Assembly: GCF_003590095.1 (NCBI RefSeq)
Contig: NC_039483.1
Coordinates: 3,224,001 to 3,288,000, forward strand
DNA length: 64,000 bases
Direction: 5' to 3'
DNA from: Trichoplusia ni
Taxonomy: Eukaryota; Arthropoda; Insecta; Lepidoptera; Noctuidae
Below are positions 1-11,900 of the stretch, piece by piece. Positions within the stretch are counted from its first letter, which is position 1; every line of letters starts with the position of its first letter. The notes under the pieces were generated by a model. It saw nothing but the letters and a program-made list of their open reading frames with translations, had not been told where the DNA came from and made no database searches. The translations under genes were made by a program, and so were the position numbers.

Positions 1-3000
1 TTTTAATTATAATTAGTCATTATCTAGAATTAGACTTGACAAGGTTTTTTTTGTTAGGAAGGTTTCTTGAGACGGCAATTGGTATCGTCATTCAAGAGAT
101 TATTGTTGATAACAATCTATCTACGACTTAATTTAAATAAATGATGAAATGACTTTTTGGAATTACAATACCTACATCTAAAATTAATAGAGATTTAATA
201 CAAATTAACAAAGAATTAAAACTGAATGATGTATTAATGAAAACTGTTCAGTATTTTAATTTTCAAATTGTATTTAACAACATGAAACCCTAAACCGAAA
301 CATGATACCTTTTCATAATTAAAAAAATCAAATGACATTGGAGAGCACAAAAAAACAATCTAATAAAACATTTTCAAATGATTCCAACAACTACAAATCA
401 TTTAGTAAACCTATATCAAAAACAACAAATAGACCGAAAAATTGAAAAATATCCGCTTAAAACATAATTACAGTTTTGTATATCGAGATCTATAATTACA
501 TACATCCCGTGGACCCAGCATCCAAGTTCCGAAGACTTCATTCAGATGATAGTAACGCCCAGAGCTCCTGGAGCTCTGACAAACCTGTTCCGTCACTTGT
601 ACCATATATTTATAAGTTATTGTTTTAAGGTAAAGGGTACTTTTGTCGTCTGTATGAATTTGATGTTGAGATGAGACTACTTAAGATGAGAAATGGATAA
701 AAAATGGAATGTTTTAGCCCAATTTTGTTGTCCTCTAAGTAAAAAGATTACGACTTGTCTTTAAATTAAAAATTATCACCGTAACAAATTTTATACAAAT
801 CAGTTGAACAGTTCAGAAACGCAGTACTGACAGATGGACGGAATAACTACATTTACAAGTATTTTTAGCATTTCATAAGTATGAATAATAGATTTTCCCA
901 TTTCTATGTTCAAAATAAATGCCTATTATAGATAAAACCAGTCGTAAAACATTTAACAAGATTATTTATTTAACTGTTCAAATATAAGCCTTGATATTTG
1001 ATATCGCGGCAATAAACATTTAGTTTTAAATGTCAATATTTGATCTGGCAAGAATGGCATTTATTTAACACAATCACTTTTATTGCATTTATATATTTTC
1101 AAGATTATATTTAAAGTAATTCAGTTCTTATGTTGCGTGGAACGTAAAATATTACTAAAATAACAAACGCCTTGACGAATGACATTTCTATAAAAGTTGG
1201 CATTAAACGAATTGCTCAAATTTGTGGAGGTTTTAAGACAAAGTCACTTAATGAAGTGTCGAATGCTAATTATCGAAAAGGAATTACATCTTTACAAAAA
1301 AAATCGAAAACGTTAAGCTTTTACGATAACACAGCAGATTTTTGAGGGTGTTTAGTAAAACTAAGAGAAATTAAAGAAGAAGGTTAGTTGCAACGTAAAA
1401 AACGATTAAATCGTTTGCCGTATTATAGAAAACTTTATATTATCGAAACGAAACAACACACTACACTGCCTATTCCTTATCTCGCTTCCACAGCTACAAA
1501 TCCTGCTTCTAGATCTCATGGTACAGACAAGTAACTCGATAAATAATTAATAGCGAAGACAGCTAATTATATCTATGTCAAACACGAGATTAATTAGGGA
1601 TTTGACACTAATTATGATTTCACTTAAACTGGTACACGGTCTGAGGTATTCTGTCTGCGGATATAATAGGTAATTTGATATTATATTGTTGATATATTAG
1701 CTTATCTGCTCAATTCGCGGAAAGACTAATGGTTTTCCCTCTGTAGGTTTTGATATCATGTCGTTGCTTGATATCTATAAAGGATTATAAACTTCAAAAT
1801 CAATAGCAAAACAATTTCCAGGTTAACTCGTTCTAAGTAAAGTATTCAATGGTGTTTTTCCTTTGAGTTTTTGCTTAACTTAGTTTCCTTACTTATGTCG
1901 ATTTTTGGCATTGAAATATTAGCAATACTTTTGTCATAACAACGAAATGAAGAAGACCAGTCGATTCAAACTATTTATGTCTGAGTTTTCCCATAAACGT
2001 AGTTTTTATCTGTTTCAACAAATACTTATACAAATAATACATTTTAAGGGTTTTTCAATAGCATATTACAATTTTAAAATATTGAAGAGTAAGAGCCGAT
2101 AACAGGCCCCGTCACCTCACTCAGCAGAAGCGTGCGTTCGGTTTATATGCGGGACAAAAAACAAAATGAGAGTCGGTGAATGCCCGCTTGAGGCACCGTT
2201 GTAGGGCTGGCCACTTATACAATCTATCTATATAGATATGACAACATAATACAACTATTTGGACAACCCTTTATTCAGAGGGCAGCGTCGGAAGTTGTTC
2301 CAAAAAAAAAGTTTGGTCGGTCATTTGTTTTGTATTGAAAGTAGTTATTTTTTTTATGAAATTAAAAGCAATTATTACGATGACATTAGTTAACAAACGT
2401 ATTATATATTTAAACATTAGGCTGAATACCATTTTCCTTAGTTGCAATTCTATTTTATAATCTATGGCACCAAGTACCGACCTATGTAGTTACAACGTTG
2501 ATATGATTATTAATACATCGTTTCTTAGTGGTCAGTTTGAAATTTCAAAAAAGGAACAAATCGATCGTTTCGAATAGTGTTCGAACAGGTTTGACTAGGG
2601 CTGGCCAACACTGATTAAGATTACTACTTCAGAAAATAGCTATGATATATCGAAAGCTGTTTTTCGAACGAGTTTGTTAAAAATATACCTTTTATCATAA
2701 ATGATTTATGCAACTGATAAATCCTTTGAGAAACAACCGACAGAATAGCGATTATAAATATTCATCAGTTTTATTTCTTAATTGGCTGTACATTTAATAC
2801 ATTTTGTTACAAAATAAAATCTTTATTTAAAAGAGGTTTCGCGAAAGCTGCTTGCTTGGTGCCAAACCAGTTTTCCAACCAGTCAGAACTAAATTATTAA
2901 ATTTCTTATAATTTGAGGATCATTCAAATTACTCATGTGGTGGTTGAAATTACAATCACTAAAAAATATAAAATAACAGGTTTCTACGTATAAAAAGATA

Positions 3001-3562
3001 TATGATTTCAAAACCTTTTGAAAATAGTGTTCGTGTCAATGTACTCGCTTAATAAATCCAGATTTTTCTTCTTTCATCACTGACAGCCCTAAGGCATGCG
3101 TCAGCGCGGGCAGTTTGACAGCTTTTGAGTCGCGTTCGCTTTTTGAATTGTGGGCGTAGAGTATCTTTTTTGATTCGATTGGCTTAGGTTGCCAGTCATT
3201 CTGCCTAGTTCGTTTTTTTTATATTTTATCTGTACACGTTTTGTTCATTAGTCAGTATGGAAAACCGGTTGTTGTGTGGCTTTATGTGACCACAATGGGA
3301 AATGACGTTGAGTAATGTGTTCGTTTTTTGAGATATAACTTTACTTCACATTTTGTATGGAAGAAGACATTTTAGTAGCTATAGTTAGCATCTTATAAGG
3401 TATTCTTAGAACCTAGAAACAAACAATAAATAATTCAAGATAAAATTCAAGTTCGCATCATCCGCATTCATCGAACGCATTCATAACGACTGTGATTGAT
3501 CTACCCTTAAGATTAACAAAACACTGTCACTTTAAGGTATAAACCAGACATTTAAAAACGCC
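1..3562. other. AT-rich non-coding stretch
   Basis: No coding exon is recognisable here on either strand; stops are dense in all frames. The sequence is AT-rich with two slightly GC-richer patches, about 2095-2215 and 3085-3175. The patches carry no TATA box or start codon context that I would trust. A 19-base near-palindrome built on GAGCTC sits at 560-578. The stretch is most simply intron or intergenic DNA. Confidence 0.6.
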
Positions 3563-3697
3563 TTAGGGCCTGTTTCACCATCGCCATATAAGTTCCCGAT
3601 AAATTACTTGACAGATTTTTTCAGACAAAGAATGACAAATTTTACAATTTATCTGCCAGATAGCGGCTAATCAGTGATTGTGAAACAGACGCTTAAA
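3563..3697. mobile_element. MITE-like element with CTGTTTCAC terminal inverted repeats
   Basis: The left end reads TTAGGGCCTGTTTCACCATC. The right end, reverse-complemented, reads TTAAGCGTCTGTTTCACAATC, so the ends match around the core CTGTTTCAC-ATC. The interior is AT-rich, without an open frame, and partly self-complementary (a GATAAAT...ATTTATC pairing). Short length, inverted termini and no coding capacity fit a non-autonomous DNA transposon. The superfamily is not certain. No clean target-site duplication was seen. Confidence 0.55.
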
Positions 3698-4009
3698 GTA
3701 ACGTTTTGATCATTTATCTTTCAGTTACTATAATCGGATCTATATAGTTTCGAGTATTATTACTTACATGCAAATACAAACCCTGGGAGTCAAAGCTAGC
3801 ACTTTAGCTTACTGCATAATCCTAGTTACCTAACACCTTTAGAAGTAAAACTAATCTAGTGAGAGAAGCAAAATGACGCACAGTTACAGTCCTACTCTAT
3901 ACTTTGTCCGTTTTAAGAAGGACTTTTTGACGGATCAGAAATTTGACCGAAAAGTGACTGGCGACATGTTGCTTATTCAATTTAAAGAGAAATTTAATCT
4001 TTTTCTTTA

Positions 4010-4052
4010 GGTGGGAAATCAAGAAATAGGGGTCATTTCTTGATTTCCCACC
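4010..4052. repeat. Perfect 18-bp inverted repeat (hairpin)
   Basis: The arm GGTGGGAAATCAAGAAAT (4010-4027) is followed by a 7-base spacer and its exact reverse complement at 4035-4052. An 18/18 stem with such a short loop is not expected by chance in a window this size. There is no T-run after it, and it is shorter than a typical microRNA precursor. It may be the end structure of an old foldback element or a cruciform-forming site. Confidence 0.85.
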
Positions 4053-5394
4053 AATACTTTGATTTGGATGTAAAAGAGTTTTTCAATTTTTATTTTATTA
4101 ACAATTTTTTATTTCACTTTATCATTAATGTGGGTCCCTTTTCGGATAATCTAGTGTCCTGGCAAAAGCTTCTTGTTAAAACGAACAAATTTTAAAAGAA
4201 GATAATATATTCTGTAGAGCTTGTCTTTTAAAATACATCTTTCTTATGAATATACATTAGACAAAGGGTTTTAACTTAAGATATTATTTATTACAAAGAT
4301 ATTAATAAGGTCACAGTTTTATCAGTTCAATACGTATATTCTTCAAAAGTTCAATGTACTGGGTCGTTGTACTTTCATACTTTTTTCTAGACTTATTAGT
4401 CATTTTTATGAGACCTATTTCTGAATCAGAGTCTGTAGCAAATTTTATTTTATAAAGTGGCAATTAATATGAAGTGAGTTGTTTAAGATCTTATTTTATT
4501 TTTACTTTTTTAAGACGTATTCAATCAAATGCTTAAAATAGATGTTTGATACAAATATCTCTAGAGTTGTTTTTAACATTTCTTCTGAATGGTGTCAAAT
4601 AGATAATTTCGATTTCAGCACGCTCAAAATACATGTTATGAAATGTATCATATTTTAATAACTTAATTATGTAATGATAACTACAAAAAACCGTTTTTAA
4701 ATAAATAATTGTAATATGTCCTACTTACTAAGTCAACTAAATCATTTCTTTTTTAGGTTAGTCTCTTTACGCAGTCGATTTTAAGGTTTACCGGATGTTT
4801 AGTTTAAGGCTCGTTCGAAAAGAATGTATTTCTGTTTTTCATTACACATAAGATTATGCTTTGTGGTTTGAAGTATTCTTTAAATGCCTAGAAAGGAAGA
4901 AATCCAAAAAGGAAATATTCAAGAAGGTCATTTAATGTTTGAGAACAAAAAAGGTTCACAAATACAGTCCTATCTTCATAAAGCATAATGTCTTAAATTC
5001 CAAGAAACTAAAAATCTAACCATCCTCTTTGTTAAACATCTTAATATAGTCTCATACATTTTAATTATGTAATTAATTAATATTAAAACTATGCGGAAGC
5101 GTCAACAACAATTACTAATGACTACTACAATGACTTAACATACGGAATTCCGGTGTATGTTCGTATGTTTGTCAACATCTCAGAAACTCATACGTTTGGT
5201 AATTTATTTTTAAAACAAATGCTGATGAATTATTTTAGTGGTGTTTTGTGTATCGCATATTACTGAAATGTTATAGAGATGTTTTGATTGAAATAGATTA
5301 TTCCGGAATAAAGCTTGTTAAGTGCGAGTTGAACTGATAAAAAAAAGATAATCCATCACATTCATAACCGTACCAGAAGTAGTTTAACCTCAAT

Positions 5395-5495
5395 ATTTTT
5401 GTTATAAGTCCATGTCCATGACAAACAGCCTTGTGATAGACGGACAGACAATAGTCATAGGGCTCCGTTTTAACCCTTTAGATACGAAACTAACA
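5395..5495 (+). mobile_element. Retroelement fragment
   Basis: The phrase around 5440-5480, a run like CAGACAATAGTCATAGGGCTCCGTTTTAACCC, resembles the tail of widespread lepidopteran non-LTR retrotransposons. That phrase typically continues with a stretch encouraging 'TTTGACCCTTTGG'-type sequence. Only a diverged remnant is present, with no open reading frame. The assignment is from memory of such repeats and is tentative. Confidence 0.35.
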
Positions 5496-5861
5496 AAAAA
5501 GTTAAACTACCGTCACAAATTGCCAAAACATTTTGGTACAAGAAAATACTGTTGATAACAGTAAGGAACTTTTTTAGGAATGGCTTTTCATTCACATTTA
5601 CAAAAACAGTTTCTAACATAAGATCATCAAGTCTTGTGAAAATGATGGACTAAGATATTAAGAGACGTTACGCGCACATCAAGTACATAATTAATTGTTC
5701 ATTCTATTTGTATGGTTAAACTTTGTTCTCGATGGGCATGCAGACAGGATTTTAGTGAATCGTTTTTATTTAGTTTCTTGTACGTGACGCTTCAATTATC
5801 AAAATATTTTCTTATGGTTAATATACAACCAGGGTCCAAATTCCTATTGCTAGGTAAATCA

Positions 5862-6077
5862 AATTTGCGATGAATAGATGGAAATTGGATTTAATTATCA
5901 CTATTGGTATTCTTCGAAGCATTTTGCCAACACCATAATTGGAAAATTAAATGCATTGTATTGGCTGTGAGTGTTCTGCCACCTAATTTAAATTGACACT
6001 ATTTTTGATAGCATATTGCCAATGCAATAATTTTAAATTCATTTTATTGATTGTGTGCGTTCCGCCACCTAATGTTA
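5862..6077. mobile_element. MITE-like element, copy 1 (tandemly duplicated core)
   Basis: The core GCATTTTGCCAACACCATAA (from about 5919) is shared with the element at 20450-20603. Within this copy a unit of roughly 91 bases occurs twice. The first runs from about 5919 and ends GTTCTGCCACCTAATTTA; the second runs from about 6011 and ends GTTCCGCCACCTAATGTTA. No protein is encoded. The shared core at two distant sites indicates a dispersed non-autonomous element, and the tandem doubling is particular to this copy. Confidence 0.6.
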
Positions 6078-6819
6078 GTTTTTTATATTGCTTTGCAAAG
6101 ACTTACCACATAGAGGTTAACACATTAAACATTGTGTAAAAAAAAATTCAATCAAATCAAATCTTTGTTCAAATATTTCATTACTTATCCATCTGCCAAA
6201 GTACCTTCCATACTATTCTAAACGCCCTAAAATCTAGTCTCAGACTTAGCCACAGTAACACAGAACTGTAGAATAGACGCCTGATACAAGACAGTTTGTT
6301 TTCGTCTAGAGTTCATCGTCCCTATTCGGTGAGTCATAACAAGAAATATAGAGCTATTGAGGCTTTCGTATCAAATATCTATATTTCGGAAAAGTTTAGA
6401 ATAAATCTTAATGCTAAAAAAATGTGACATATTGTTGTCTACCAATAAACAATTAAATTTAATATGACTTTACAATTTTGTAAGTCTAAACAACTCTATA
6501 AAACTAATTGAGGTGTTCGTTAGAGATGTAGTGAAATCAACGGTAAGTCAAAAATTATTGTCATGTCAGTATTCGGATTAAAATTATATCATTGTGTAAC
6601 AAATTAAATATCTAACTTCAATATACTTAGTGCAAAATATAAGTAAAAAATTCCATTTAAAAGAAATTTAATAAAACATTAACAAGTACACTTCATCACC
6701 ATCAGTATATTTTCCAAACATTTTCATCATTATCCACAACAACAGCCAAATCATGAAACAAAACGATACGAAATATCTGGTGACAAGCTCCAAAATATGA
6801 CATGGAATATTAGCAACAG

Positions 6820-6930
6820 GGGAAGGGAGGGTGGATCGATAGTGAAGTGGACGAATCGACGGCGACCTATAAAACTGGTAAGACGCTGTGAGATCGCCCC
6901 GAGGGTGGTCACCGCGCTAGAAACTAACTG
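6820..6930 (+). promoter_or_regulatory. GC-richer island with a TATAAAA box
   Basis: TATAAAA occurs at 6868-6874 inside a short island that is much richer in G and C than its surroundings (a GGGAAGGGAGGGTGG run before it and ATCGCCCCGAGGGTGG after it). This resembles an insect core promoter with a GC-rich 5' leader. No initiator or downstream ATG-led exon could be tied to it, so it is only a candidate. Confidence 0.25.
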
Positions 6931-7020
6931 ATGGACAAGTTAGGATACATTTGAACTGAGTTTGGAGTATTTCGGAGTATTAAGGGAGGTTTAGATTATT
7001 GTTTAAGGAGTAATGCATAA

Positions 7021-7299
7021 TCTATACTCTATACTAATATATAAAGCTGAAGAGTTTGTTTGTTTGAACGCGCTAATCTCAGGAACTACTGGTCCAAATT
7101 GAAAAATTCTTTTTGTGTTGAATAGACCATTCATCGAGGAAGGTTTTAGGCTATAAACCATCACGCTGCGACTAATAGGAGCGAAGATACTAATGAAAAA
7201 ATGATACTAAGGAAAATGTGAAAAAATAGGGCAGGTATAAATCATAACTTATTTCTTCTACCCACGCCACGGGGACGAAGTCGCTGGCAACAGCTAGTT
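7021..7299 (-). mobile_element. Interspersed repeat, CTTCGTC family, copy 1
   Basis: Read on the minus strand it starts CTAGCTGTTGCC, passes through GACTTCGTC, TATTAGTCGCAGCGTGATGG and CCTTCCTCGA, and ends CAGCTTTATATATTAGTAT. The same order is found at 13153, 15484, 39396, 40286, 54104 and 57288. Copies are about 205-290 bases and AT-rich at the 3' end. None carries a gene. Fixed 5' and 3' boundaries suggest a SINE or the non-autonomous tail of a LINE. Confidence 0.8.
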
Positions 7300-7362
7300 T
7301 GGAACATAATGTGGAGTGTGTGTGAGTGGAGATGACATTCTGCGAAGAAGCAATAATATAAT

Positions 7363-7425
7363 ATGTTAGCCTATGTACGTCCCACTGCTAGGTACGGGCC
7401 TTTTTCCGTATAGGGAAAGTTATAA
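7363..7425 (+). mobile_element. Fragment of the TCCCACTGCTGGGC-type repeat
   Basis: The string GTACGTCCCACTGCTAGGTA matches a very common lepidopteran repeat phrase and is followed by CGGGCCTTTTTCCG. Related fragments are at 31060, 31826 and 58758. It is a short relic with no coding content. Confidence 0.6.
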
Positions 7426-8348
7426 TCAAAAAGCAACTTCCTTAGATGACAAAGGGATGATACATTACATACTGTTGTTTAAAAAAAATAGAAATACAAG
7501 GAGTTGTAACGCATGAGGTGATTAAAAACAAGTATAATCCAGTCCAATAAATGACGTCCCTGCTTCCTGTTCTAATCTTCAAAAATAATTTATCATCAAC
7601 TGACTTCCAATACATGTTGTTATAGGTCATAACTTTAAATACATTTCGAATTACGGTACCTAATCTCACTCTCTTCAACAATAAAATATTCCCATTCGAA
7701 CCTCCTTAGATACCGCATCCACCGGATTATCCTTATTTATCCGTGTCGATCTCGAGGGTCAAAGATCCCTGGCCAGCGTGTCTCAGACAATGCAGACAGG
7801 CTATTTGTTTTGCCTGGACATTACACTGTATTAGACTAGGTAGCTTGTTTTAAAAAGTTGCTGCTTTTTGTAGGGGGTGGTTTCGGTTTTCGAGTTTTCG
7901 ATTTTTTGTTTTTGGAAGGTTGTTTTGCATGAATGCTTTTTATGGAGTATTGGGCAGTAGTATTTTTGTTTTGACTAGTTGGGTAAGAGAAGCTTGAAGT
8001 TTTTGGCGTATTATTGTAATTTAGAGAAGAAGAAAGGCAAGAGACAAAGGAGAATGCCCGTAATCAATAAGGCCTTATAGCTGTGGGTTTTTAGAATAAT
8101 GACAATGGTGATGAATTATAATTAAAAAAAAACATTGGTATTTAGAAATTTAGTGGATTTTTGCACTCTATAAAATAAGTTAAGAGAGAAAAATAACTCA
8201 AATACTCCCATTATTTTTTATAAGATCGATGATGAAAAGATCGCCAAATGTCGATGACAAACTCTTTGTTTCGTAAACTTTTCAGTATTAAAAGGTTTCA
8301 GTAGTCCATTGTGTCATGAAGTAAGCGACAAGCAAACTGCCTGAGACA

Positions 8349-8450
8349 CAAATTAACAGCTGGCACAGTGCCTCGGATGCTGGCGATGAGAGTGAAATGC
8401 ATAACTTTAAGATACCCACATATGTCACACCGATAGGAGGTGAATTTATA
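8349..8450 (+). repeat. Dispersed repeat, unit 1
   Basis: Pairs with 8954-9050. The best-conserved block is CGGATGCTGGCG followed by GAGAGTGA. About 30 of 37 bases agree across the GC-rich core, and the flanks agree more loosely. The units lie about 600 bases apart in the same orientation. They are either two insertions of one element or an old local duplication. Confidence 0.55.
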
Positions 8451-8953
8451 CTACTGTAGACAAAGTATAAAGATTTTTTGGATTAGGATTTAATCTGTAT
8501 TAGACTTTATTTGGAAGAGCGACATTTTTTTTCATATTAATTAAGGTGCTGCTATAAACTACATAGAAACTAAGGTATGAATTATAAAATTTTGTGAACG
8601 TCACCTATAGTATGTAAAGAGAGAAGATAGTGTTGTTCAAATAATTTCCTTCATTTCAATTTTTTTTTAAATGGCTTATTGATACCTACTGGCAGTCTCT
8701 GAAAGAATGATTAACTCACAAAGAGATTAATCTCTTATCAAAATGTGTGTTGGTCCGCTTTGGATGACAATTAGTGTTCTTGAAAAACCACAGTTGTGAT
8801 TAGAAGATTTGATAACAGATTCAGCTTATCAAGGTTAAAAAAAAGGACCGCCTAATCTGGAACAAAAATGAACCGTGTCACCTCAAAGTGTTAAGTTAAA
8901 GAAATTTCTTGAACAAATAAGTGAATGTCTTGCAAACAGTGTCGCTAATAGTT

Positions 8954-9050
8954 ACAAATTAGTGTTGGCGCTGCGCCACGGATGCTGGCGGCGAGAGTGA
9001 ATCTTAACTTTCTCAGATATGTTGCTCTTGAGAGGAATTTTAGGTGTTTA
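8954..9050 (+). repeat. Dispersed repeat, unit 2
   Basis: Second copy of the 8349-8450 unit, with the core ACGGATGCTGGCGGCGAGAG at about 8978-8997. This copy is slightly richer in CpG, which suggests it is less decayed than unit 1. Confidence 0.55.
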
Positions 9051-9094
9051 GTAAGTTAGCTGTTAGTATTCGGGTGGCTTATTCTAGGTTATGA

Positions 9095-9306
9095 TGAAGC
9101 TGGCAGTCGTTACAGATAGTCAGAAGGTTAAAAGTCTGACAACCAGTCTGACCAAGGAGTATCGTGATGCCCAGGTAACTGGGTTGAGGAGGTCAGATAG
9201 GCAGTCGCTCCTTGTAAAACGCTCGTACTTTGGTGAATTCGGTTAGACTGGAAGCCGACCCTAACATAGTTGGGAAAAGGCTAGGCCGATGATGATGATG
9301 ATGGTG
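9095..9306 (-). mobile_element. Retroposon of the CATCGGCCTAGCC family, copy 1
   Basis: On the minus strand it runs CATCGGCCTAGCCTTTTCCC, GGGTCGGCTTCCAGTCTAAC, then CTGACCTCCTCAACCCAG and GTCAGACTTTTAACC. The full-length sister copy is at 23432-23601 and a fragment is at 41065-41120. It is flanked on the + strand by similar words, TGATGAAGCTGG (9092-9103) and TGATGGTGCTGG (9299-9310), 10 of 12 bases alike. These could be a decayed target duplication. A short ATG-less frame across it is a by-product of the repeat. Confidence 0.75.
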
Positions 9307-10358
9307 CTGGTAGCAATTATGTGATGTTTTGCCACCAGACACCCTGTAGCCTGGCCTTTTTTGCGGAACCGAGTCTACTTTATGTAAATTGATTTGATTG
9401 AATTGGCGTTTGTTTATTGCCATGTTAGATAATCCTATGATTAAGATTAATATAAGAAGAAGCTATTTTTAAGGATGTTAAATCTTAGTAATAGTGTTAC
9501 AACTGTAAAACCCGTGAAGCAGTTAATGTCTACAAAATCAAAATGTTTTTATTTCGAATAGGCCTAAAAAATCAATTAAAAATCGTCAAATTAGTGACAA
9601 TGTAGTGACTCTATATGCGCAATACCAATATTTCATTGCCTTAGAGGAGAATTAGCAAAAGACTCCATACGTTATGGTGTCCATAGGGTGCACTCAAGGT
9701 AACTTGCAAAAATCTAGAAAGACAAAACCAATTTCAACCCAAGTCACTATCTCCAGAAAAGGCTGTACACAAAAAGAACTTAACCTACAAATTCACATAT
9801 CAAAAAATAAAAAATAAAACATATTTTAATGCTGGCAAGACCAACAATGACATAAAAGTACTTTTTTGGTTTCTTTTGTTTTTTGATAGTGTACCAGATG
9901 TCTCCCATACAATACCTTTTGACTTCCATACAATACGCTTTGTGTATTTTCAGAATTTTAATTATAAAGTTCTCATTTGTAAGTACTTACAGGTTAATGT
10001 AAAGATAAAGGAATATGTGAACCGTTTCTTAGCATCCAGATCCAAACAGAAGGAAAATATACCAAAAAGATGCTAAAAGAATTGTTTTAGAATTCTTTCA
10101 ACCACATTATTTGGTCTTTTGAGTCCAGTTTTTTAAAAGTAGAATACTAATAAGTGCTTTTCTTTTAAAATACAGCAAATTCTTATTACTCTGTGTTCCA
10201 ATTTTAAACTCATTCAATTTCAATTTTTTGCACAAAATTAAATAGTCTCTTTTTTTAAATAACATCTTAAACTTCGAACAGAATTCGAATCAACATTCGA
10301 AATTTAAAATTAAATTCACAGGTGGCCAGTGATAATCCCAGTTGACTTGTGACTTCAG

Positions 10359-10406
10359 CACGTGTCAAGCACGTAAGTAAGGCACGTGCGTGTCACGTTG
10401 TCACGT
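10359..10406. promoter_or_regulatory. Cluster of five CACGT cores (E-box-like)
   Basis: CACGTG hexamers occur at 10359-10364 and 10383-10388. Further CACGT cores at about 10370, 10394 and 10402 give five cores within 48 bases. CACGTG is the established site of bHLH and bHLH-PAS factors such as Max, Mitf/TFEB and clock proteins. Clustering supports a regulatory module; which factor binds is unknown. Confidence 0.4.
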
Positions 10407-10928
10407 AACAGCTAATGTCTTGTCTAAACAAAAATAATATTATTCTCGCTTAGAAGTGGGGAGGGTAGTTTGCTATTTCACTGGATTATGAATGTTAATA
10501 AGTTTTGATTTTAGCTTATAGGCAAGTTATTTGTCAGTTTAGTGAATAAATATTTGTTATTAGGATAGAGAGGTGAAGTTGGAGAAATTTGTAAGGAAAC
10601 TGTCATTTTAAAAATAATATTATAGCTTTTTTTGTGTGTGTTTGTCAGTTACAGATATTATAGTGTATTTTTTGAGTAACTCATCTTTAGTACGAGTATC
10701 TAGAATGAACATAACGTTATTATCTTTAGCAAGTAGAAATAAAATTACAGAAATATCAAAAACGGACACATACCCCTTCATGATATCTAATAATAAAGTA
10801 AAAAAGTAACTATTGATTTTATTTTCTACATAATGTGTAAAGTGCTTTTAAAGTATCTAAAGGAAAGAGATGTGCTTTTATTAGTTTTTCTAAAGATACC
10901 CACCTCGTTTACCTACTAGTAAGATGAG

Positions 10929-10954
10929 CACGTGTAAAGTTCAAAATACACGTG
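10929..10954. promoter_or_regulatory. Paired CACGTG sites, 20-bp spacing
   Basis: Two copies of CACGTGTAAA start at 10929 and 10949, exactly 20 bases apart, about two helical turns. The extended 10-base identity and in-phase spacing suggest cooperative binding by a bHLH factor. A second pair with the same spacing is at 20836-20861. Confidence 0.4.
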
Positions 10955-11579
10955 TAAAAGAACAATAGTGATGTAATCTAAATATTTTGCATTTTAGAAC
11001 TAAATTGAAGAATTATAAGCTTAACGTTATATGTTTACTATAAATATTTTAATATTTTTTTAGTCTGAAATGTTATTTTTTCACCGACATAAATACATCT
11101 TATTTTTTAAGTATATTTGATTGAAGGATTAAAGAAAGGTTTTGACATGTAATTAGTCTACTTGCTCGCTCTTTTTAGTGAAAACGACTCAGTCTGATAG
11201 CGATTTTCTTTTAAGCTTTAAAAAGTATTACAGCGTGTATAAATTTTTCTTCGTGGTAACTTAAAATTGGGCCACATTATGATCTAATAAAAAACTTACA
11301 TTCTAGGTCCTATAGACCTCACAGACCTATTTTTCATAACCAATAGGAGACAACTACACAATAAAATCGTTCCTATTCATACATCACACATCAACCTCAT
11401 CATTAATAAAAAACAAAAACGTTCCATCAAGGTCAAACTACTCTACAACCCGCCACTAATCGATATTCAAAATCAGAACGCCAAACCGAATCATTAACAT
11501 AACAGCACAACAGAACTAGTGAAGCGAAAAAAAAACAACAGCGCTCCGTTCAGATAAAACGTTCCATTAAAACAAAGTT

Positions 11580-11900
11580 AATCCGCAATACTATCTGTAA
11601 ACAAATAGTGGGCCCGCCATTTTGGCGAACGGAAAAAAAAAACATTTTAGAAGGCGGAACTAGGTTGGGTTTTTTGTTAAAATTCCGAAGTGCGTTCGTT
11701 GGGTGGCCCAATAGCATGAGCGGGCGTGGCTTCCTCGATTCCGGTGACTTTCGACAATGACCCGTTTTTTGTTCGATGATTCTTTCTAGATGCGATTATT
11801 GTTTTGTTTTCTACTCGCGTCGTGTTCGCCGTTTGAATTCTTGTTAGCCGTTTTTGTTGTGCTTGTGAGCTTGTTCTTATTTTAAATTTTAAGTTCAAAT
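11580..11900. promoter_or_regulatory. GC-richer island with CCAAT, GC-box and GCCATTTT motifs
   Basis: In AT-rich surroundings this segment carries CGCCATTTTGGCG (11615-11627, nearly palindromic), GGGCGTGGC (GC-box/KLF-like) and GGCCCAATAG (CCAAT-like). These motifs are usual in housekeeping or CpG-type promoters. A minus-strand open frame of 73 codons across 11677-11898 contains no ATG at all and is not called a gene. Function as a promoter is inferred only. Confidence 0.3.

Larger units (their letters stand above)
3698..5861. other. AT-rich non-coding stretch
   Basis: No supported exon. The stretch contains the perfect hairpin at 4010-4052 and a retroelement fragment near 5395-5495, both listed separately. 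A polypyrimidine tract ending in AG at about 4748-4756 looks like a splice acceptor but is not followed by an open frame. Confidence 0.55.
7426..9094. other. Non-coding stretch with a local direct repeat
   Basis: Contains two related segments of about 100 bases, at 8349-8450 and 8954-9050. They share GGATGCTGGCG-GAGAGTGA (CGGATGCTGGCGATGAGAGTGA-like in the first, ACGGATGCTGGCGGCGAGAGTGA-like in the second). An open frame on the minus strand at 7442-7681 begins with TTG, not ATG, and matches nothing I know. No exon is supported. Confidence 0.5.

Noticed and set aside
9193..9423. Minus-strand frame with a His-rich run
   Set aside because: The His run is the (CAT)n of the CATCGGCCTAGCC retroposon, so this is not a gene.
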